A DNA stretch of 64,000 nt, from contig CM067316.1 in assembly GCA_034231615.1 (NCBI GenBank), forward strand, positions 25,567,791 through 25,631,790, in the 5' to 3' direction. Below, one piece after another: positions 50,801-56,800 of this stretch. Position 1 is the first letter of the stretch. Each line of letters starts with the position of its first letter. A program made the position numbers and the translations under genes. Origin of the DNA: Meghimatium bilineatum (lineage: Eukaryota > Mollusca > Gastropoda > Stylommatophora > Philomycidae). The notes beneath the pieces are model-generated. The model ran no database searches. It had not been told where the DNA came from and saw nothing but the letters and a program-made list of their open reading frames with translations.

Positions 50801-53800
50801 TAGCAGTAGCACGATTCTCCAACCTTCCCAGAACATGAGCCTTGGTAACCAACTTCCTGGTTGATGGAGTTTTGATTTCATACCACAAATAATTAGTAGA
50901 TTCCAAACACCTGCCCTCACCCTGAGGCCATAACATAAAGAAGGAGAAATTGTGAAGAAATTAATTAATTACTCTAAGTAAGTGTGCACTTATTATATGT
51001 CTAAAATATTTATTTTTATTTCCTAGCCATTTGTATTCACATTTTAACTTCTGTTTCATATATACCATCATTTTGTGATTGTGGTGCCAGGATATAAGAA
51101 ACTGCTGCCTTGTTACAGTAGTATCTCCACACATATTTTTATGTTCAGTATTGGTGTCTTCATGATTTTGCTGATTATCATAGTTTTTATTTTGTGGATT
51201 TTTAACCTTTAGAACGCTATGCTTACAATTATGCAATTTCTCTCCTGCAGCCATATTCTTTTTTGGAAATGTTTGTTATTGTTGGTGGCTGTTTTGAAAA
51301 CAATAATTTTGTTGTTGTTAGAGATATTTAAGTAATATTTGTACATATTAATAAAGAATTGAATTCTGCATATATTAGTGTACGTTTTGTTTGTGTTGTG
51401 ATCGAGACGTGTGAGAAAGTGATAAAGATGTTTTTTTCACCAAAAAAAAAATTATAACAAAAAAAAAGAAAATATTAAAATAATAAATTACTTAACCTTT
51501 TTTGGGAAAAACAGTTGATGTTTGGCCTCAAAATATATAAAGCAGCATGGTCTACTGTTTTTTTTTTTCCGAGTGTTAAAACCAACTACCTCTGAAGAAT
51601 TCACCATCCAAATCACAATTCATAATGATTTTACTGAAAATACAATAAAACAACAAAAGTCTATAAAACCTGGTTTCGCTTTCATGGCACCATACTAATG
51701 TTCATATGTGGACAGATTGCGGAGATTTTGATATTTCAACAACATTCGGTACATAAGTGTCCACTAAACTTTCAGAAAAAGGAAGTCAAATTGAATAACT
51801 AGCCAGATTTCTCTAATCTGGTAACCAAAATATAAAAAATGTGGCTTCTTTTACTGATTACAGGGGACTTAGCAACGGGAGTGAATACATTTGCCAATCG
51901 TGATCTGGACATGGCGAAATCATTAGCCGAAATAGTGCTTAAGATTAATATCTAGTCCACATTCCCTACTTAATTTGTCTTATTTATCTAGTAGAAATGA
52001 TAATACTCATCATTGGACCCTGTCAAAATTTGCACTATACAAAGCCCAAAAACGGGATAATATTGTCTTCATTGTATCTGTTTTTGGTACTGGTAACTCT
52101 GTATCTGTTCAAGTCAAAACCGTGATATTTCTCTGAGACTTTTTTTTGTGTGTGGACATTCCATTTTTCTTTTTAGCTTGGTTTCCAGTATTTTTTGTAA
52201 CAGATAATTTTTTTTTTCACACATTGTTGGCAATAATGTTTGTAAGTTGTGTTTCACCTGTATGTTGCTGGGGTTTTGTTCCCACATTGTTGGCAATACT
52301 GTTTATAATGTATGTCTTATCTGTGAGTTGCTGGGGTTTTATTCTCACATTGTTGGCAATAATGTTTGTAAGTTGTGTCTCATCTGTGTGTTGCTGGGGT
52401 TTTATTCCCACATTGTTGGCAATAATGTTTGTAAGTTGTGTCTCATCTATGTGTTGCTGGGGCCCAACGGGGGAGGAAAGAATAGCAACACTGTCAGTTG
52501 TCGTGCATGTTATAAAACGTGACTTAGGAGGTTTGGGGGTGGAGTTGGTTGTCCCATCCCATATGTCAAAGTAACCCAAAGTTATGCTATAGTCAGATGT
52601 ATCAGGCCAAAAGGAGCAGCCAAGATGTAAACCATAATGCAACACATTTTGTTCTCTGGAGTACATCTTACTACTGACTATCAGGAGTATGAGAATGAAT
52701 ACAGAAGAATATTGATAGAATAGTAAGGAATATCTGGACAAGTTGATCGCAATTTCTATATTTTATAGTGCACATTTATTTTATGTTTAAGGAGATTCCC
52801 CAGATGATGATAGAATGTTGTACTTACCGAAGCAAGTAGTTGTAGAGAAGTCTAAGGTACTTGACAGCCAGTACAAAAGTGCTAAAGCATCTGATAAAAC
52901 TATGGATGAGAAGTACCTAAGTAAAGTTTCCCAGTTGTGAGTATATTTCACAATTCTACTGATGTCACTCATATAAAATGTTTTGTCTGCTTGCTACTTA
53001 ACTTAATATATTCAGATTGCAAGTGCTAAGTATACTTGTATATGAATGTGAAAACTAGACACTCAATGCAGACATGACAAGAAAGACTCAGATTCTGAAT
53101 ACAAGTGCTACAGTCATTTTCTAAGAATTAGTTATATAGAACACAAGACAAATATGTTCATCCAGCAGCAAATAAACAAACTTGCAGGTTATCAAGAACC
53201 ATTTCTGCCAGTGGTGGGTAAAATAAATAAACTTGTCTGGTTTGGGCATGTAATGAGACACAATTGACTTTCTAAAATTGTTTTGCTTGGGATAAATACT
53301 AAATAAAGTAAAAATGTTACTGTATATACTTAACTGTCAATATAAAATAATAATAAATAATAATAAAACATAGAACAAGGACAATTATCAAGAAACAAAT
53401 AACGGTTAAAAACACACAACCATAAAAAATATAAAAATTATTTTAAAAATATATAAATATATTATTTAATGGTTGAGTTTTCTGAACTGTTATTTGTTTC
53501 TTGATAAACGTCCCAATATGACCGATATGTTGATAATTGTCTTTGTTCTATGTTTTATTGTTATTTATTATTATTTTATATCGGTGCATATGGTGATATC
53601 GCAATGAAGAAATCATTGTATTTGAATGAATGTATTTGCATGGCACAAGCATTTCCGTGAAGGTCATGAAGAAAATGACCAGGAAAATGGAGAACAAACA
53701 GTTGGATTATGCTGCATGACAATGACACATTAATCCTTACCAGTTAAGCAATAGCTCACAAAGCACAATGGAACAGCCTCCATATTCTCCATATTATACC

Positions 53801-56800
53801 TGCTGATTTTTCTTGTTCCCTCGACTGAAATCAACACTGAAAGGACAGTGATTCAAAGATACAGATGTTACCACCATTGCAACAAGACAGCTGAAAGAGG
53901 AGTCAAAGAATGGGTTCCATGAATGTTTCCAGTAGCTGTTTGCACATTGACAAAAGTTTGTAGTCGCTGAAGGGAACTACTTTGAAGAAAATGTAGTGTA
54001 GATCATTCTATTGTTACTTATTTCTATATAACCCATTAATTCCTGGAACATTTTGGAGCTACCTTGTAGAAGTAACATCTGCTGTGTATTGTAACCTGAG
54101 CTTGGATATTGTAACCTGAGCTTGGATTATTTATTTAAAATATGAATTATATAAAATAAGCAACTTTTCTGTTGATCTGTCCTCAGGGAAAACTGTGTTA
54201 AGGACTCCATGTCAGCATTATATGTTGCATCAAGTACATCCAGTGGTCAACCCTCATTGTCTCCACCAGAACTTCAGTCTGCTATGGCTGAGCTGACACT
54301 AATCATTGGAAAACTAGAAAATGACCTTGCAAGGATTGTTTCAGATGTCAACAGCAAGAAAATGGTACAATTTCTTACTGTAAATAAATGAATATAAGCA
54401 CAAACAAAAAATGGCTGCAATGCAGTTTTTTGTTGTTGTACAAATACAGAATAAACCGGAAAGTCTTTATAGAGATTTGAATAATCACATACAAAAATAG
54501 CTTGAACATACTATATAACTGTGATGCAAACTGGCAGATAGGGCAAGAAAGAAGTCTTAAGAGCTTTGGGGAATAATTAATAATTCACACTTCTATTTTT
54601 TAAAAGGATTGAGCCCCTCTGTGCATTGACTATGTTAAAATGATCCATTGGTGTAAATTTTCAATACTGTGACCACCTCACCATTTATCAGCTTGCTCAT
54701 TATCCTTGACATGCCTGTGCATGAATAGGAAATTAATAAAAAATATATACAAAAATCTATTTAATACTGAAAAAGAATAGGAAATGTGCTAGAAAGGAAA
54801 ACTTTGAAGAACTTTTAACAAAAATCCATCATAGTAGTGACAGACATAGGAGAAAAAACACAACAACTGGAAAGATTGACACTCAAGTATTGAAGTCCCA
54901 TCAATAGGATGCCATTATTTTAAAAAAGACAGGGTTGATTAGTCATGTGTCTAGAGACAAATAAGAAGAAGATGGAAAGAGAAGAAAGATGTTCTAACCA
55001 CACTGCATTGAAAAAAGAACTATTATAAGAAATAATACGCATGTGGTTGGATCTGTGGGTCTCACCAATTGCCCACTAGACATACCATCCATGCAACAGA
55101 AAACCTTAGTGGATGACATGCCATTATATTGAGGTTATCTTCTTATAGAAGCTTCATGGCATGTCATCTATACAGTTATGATTTTGTTTTGTTGTTGAAA
55201 TGTTTTTCATGTTTGTCTGAATATATATGTATGCACGCTCTGTGGTTGGGAGGGAGCCAGAGATGTACTGTGCAGCACTAACTAAGGAGGAGGAAACTAA
55301 CATCACTGTTTTTCCTATGGCTGAGGCCCATCATAGAGGCACAGTGACTCAGGACGTGACAATCATTTTGACTTGAACATTTGGTTGCATGCCTGGAGCT
55401 ATAGAGAAGTTCGGCATAACCAGTAGTCAATTGGTGGTGGGGAATGAGCACAGTGAACCCTATCTTGGCTACAGTGGCTAGGCGCAGTTCATAGGTTGAA
55501 ACCTACCGTCCTGGAGGTGTGATAGTTATTCTCTGGCTCTGTCCCGGGGTGGGCCGAAAATCCACAGACTTCCCAGCAATATAATGCCATCTAATGGCAT
55601 TAGGTCAAAGGGTATGAACCCATGGACCGCTGGATCAGCAACCAACCAACCAACCAACCATAAGAAATAAAAATCAAACAATTATATTATTTTGGACATG
55701 TTAAAAGATTACACCTTGTTGAAGACATTACTTGAAGGAAGAGTCGAGAGTTGTGCAATTAAGGATATCGCCCAAACAGAGAGGCATGGTGTAATGTCTT
55801 TACTCAGGATTTTTATGAGGGTTTCCATGCACAAATGAGACATGTACAGTGGCCAATGATTTGGAGGACACTTACAACAGTGTCCATTAGCATCTTCAGC
55901 TGGATCATTTGCTTGAAATTAACATACACCCTTTTCTTGTTACATGGATTTCCTCAGCCTTGTTTCAGAGTAGAGTGTTACTGAGGTGTGGCAGTTGGAA
56001 ATCTGACCCAACAACAATACACCCAGGCTTTCCACAGGGTTTACCTTTATCCTCTGTGCTCTTTTAATATATATATAGAATGATGATAACTGGTGAACAG
56101 CTGATTGGAAATGACAGAACCTTCTCATATGCAGATGACAGTCTGGTGTACCTTCAGGGTTTAGAAAGAAGACAAAATGTTCAGGATCTACAAAGTGAAA
56201 TGTATCATATTGACCAGTGGTTTAATGCATTTGAAGCTCTGGTCAACAAAAGGAAAGCAGCTATGGTTCTTTCTGAATAACCACATTGTCCATGCACAAA
56301 TACCAACTACCAATTTATATGGAGTGATCATCATCAAGTGACATATTCTTTCCAGAACGTAGTCTTTCCTATGGATCTCTTGAATTCTCCGCGGTCTTGA
56401 GCAAGTTGCCCTGCATCTTCCAGTGACATGCGCAGGCATTCCTGAATGTCTATTGTCCAACGGCGTCTTGGTCGGCCTTTGCCCCTGTTGCCTTCTATTA
56501 TCCCCTCCATTAACACTCTCCATGCCGTCGTGTCTCTTAATATGACCGAAAAAAAAACTAGCTTTTTCTTTAATATAGTGTTCAGAAGCCAGCCTTCCTG
56601 GACGTTAATTGTTCGTAACACCTCTTGGTTTGTTTTCTTCGCTGTCCATGGTATTCTCAAAACTCTTCTATAACACTTTAATTCAAATGATGTTATTCTC
56701 TTGGCCACTGTTTTATTTAGTGTCCATGCTTCACATCCATATGTCGCCACAGGAAATACACATGTTCGTAGTAAACACAATTTGGTTCTTATGTTAGTAC

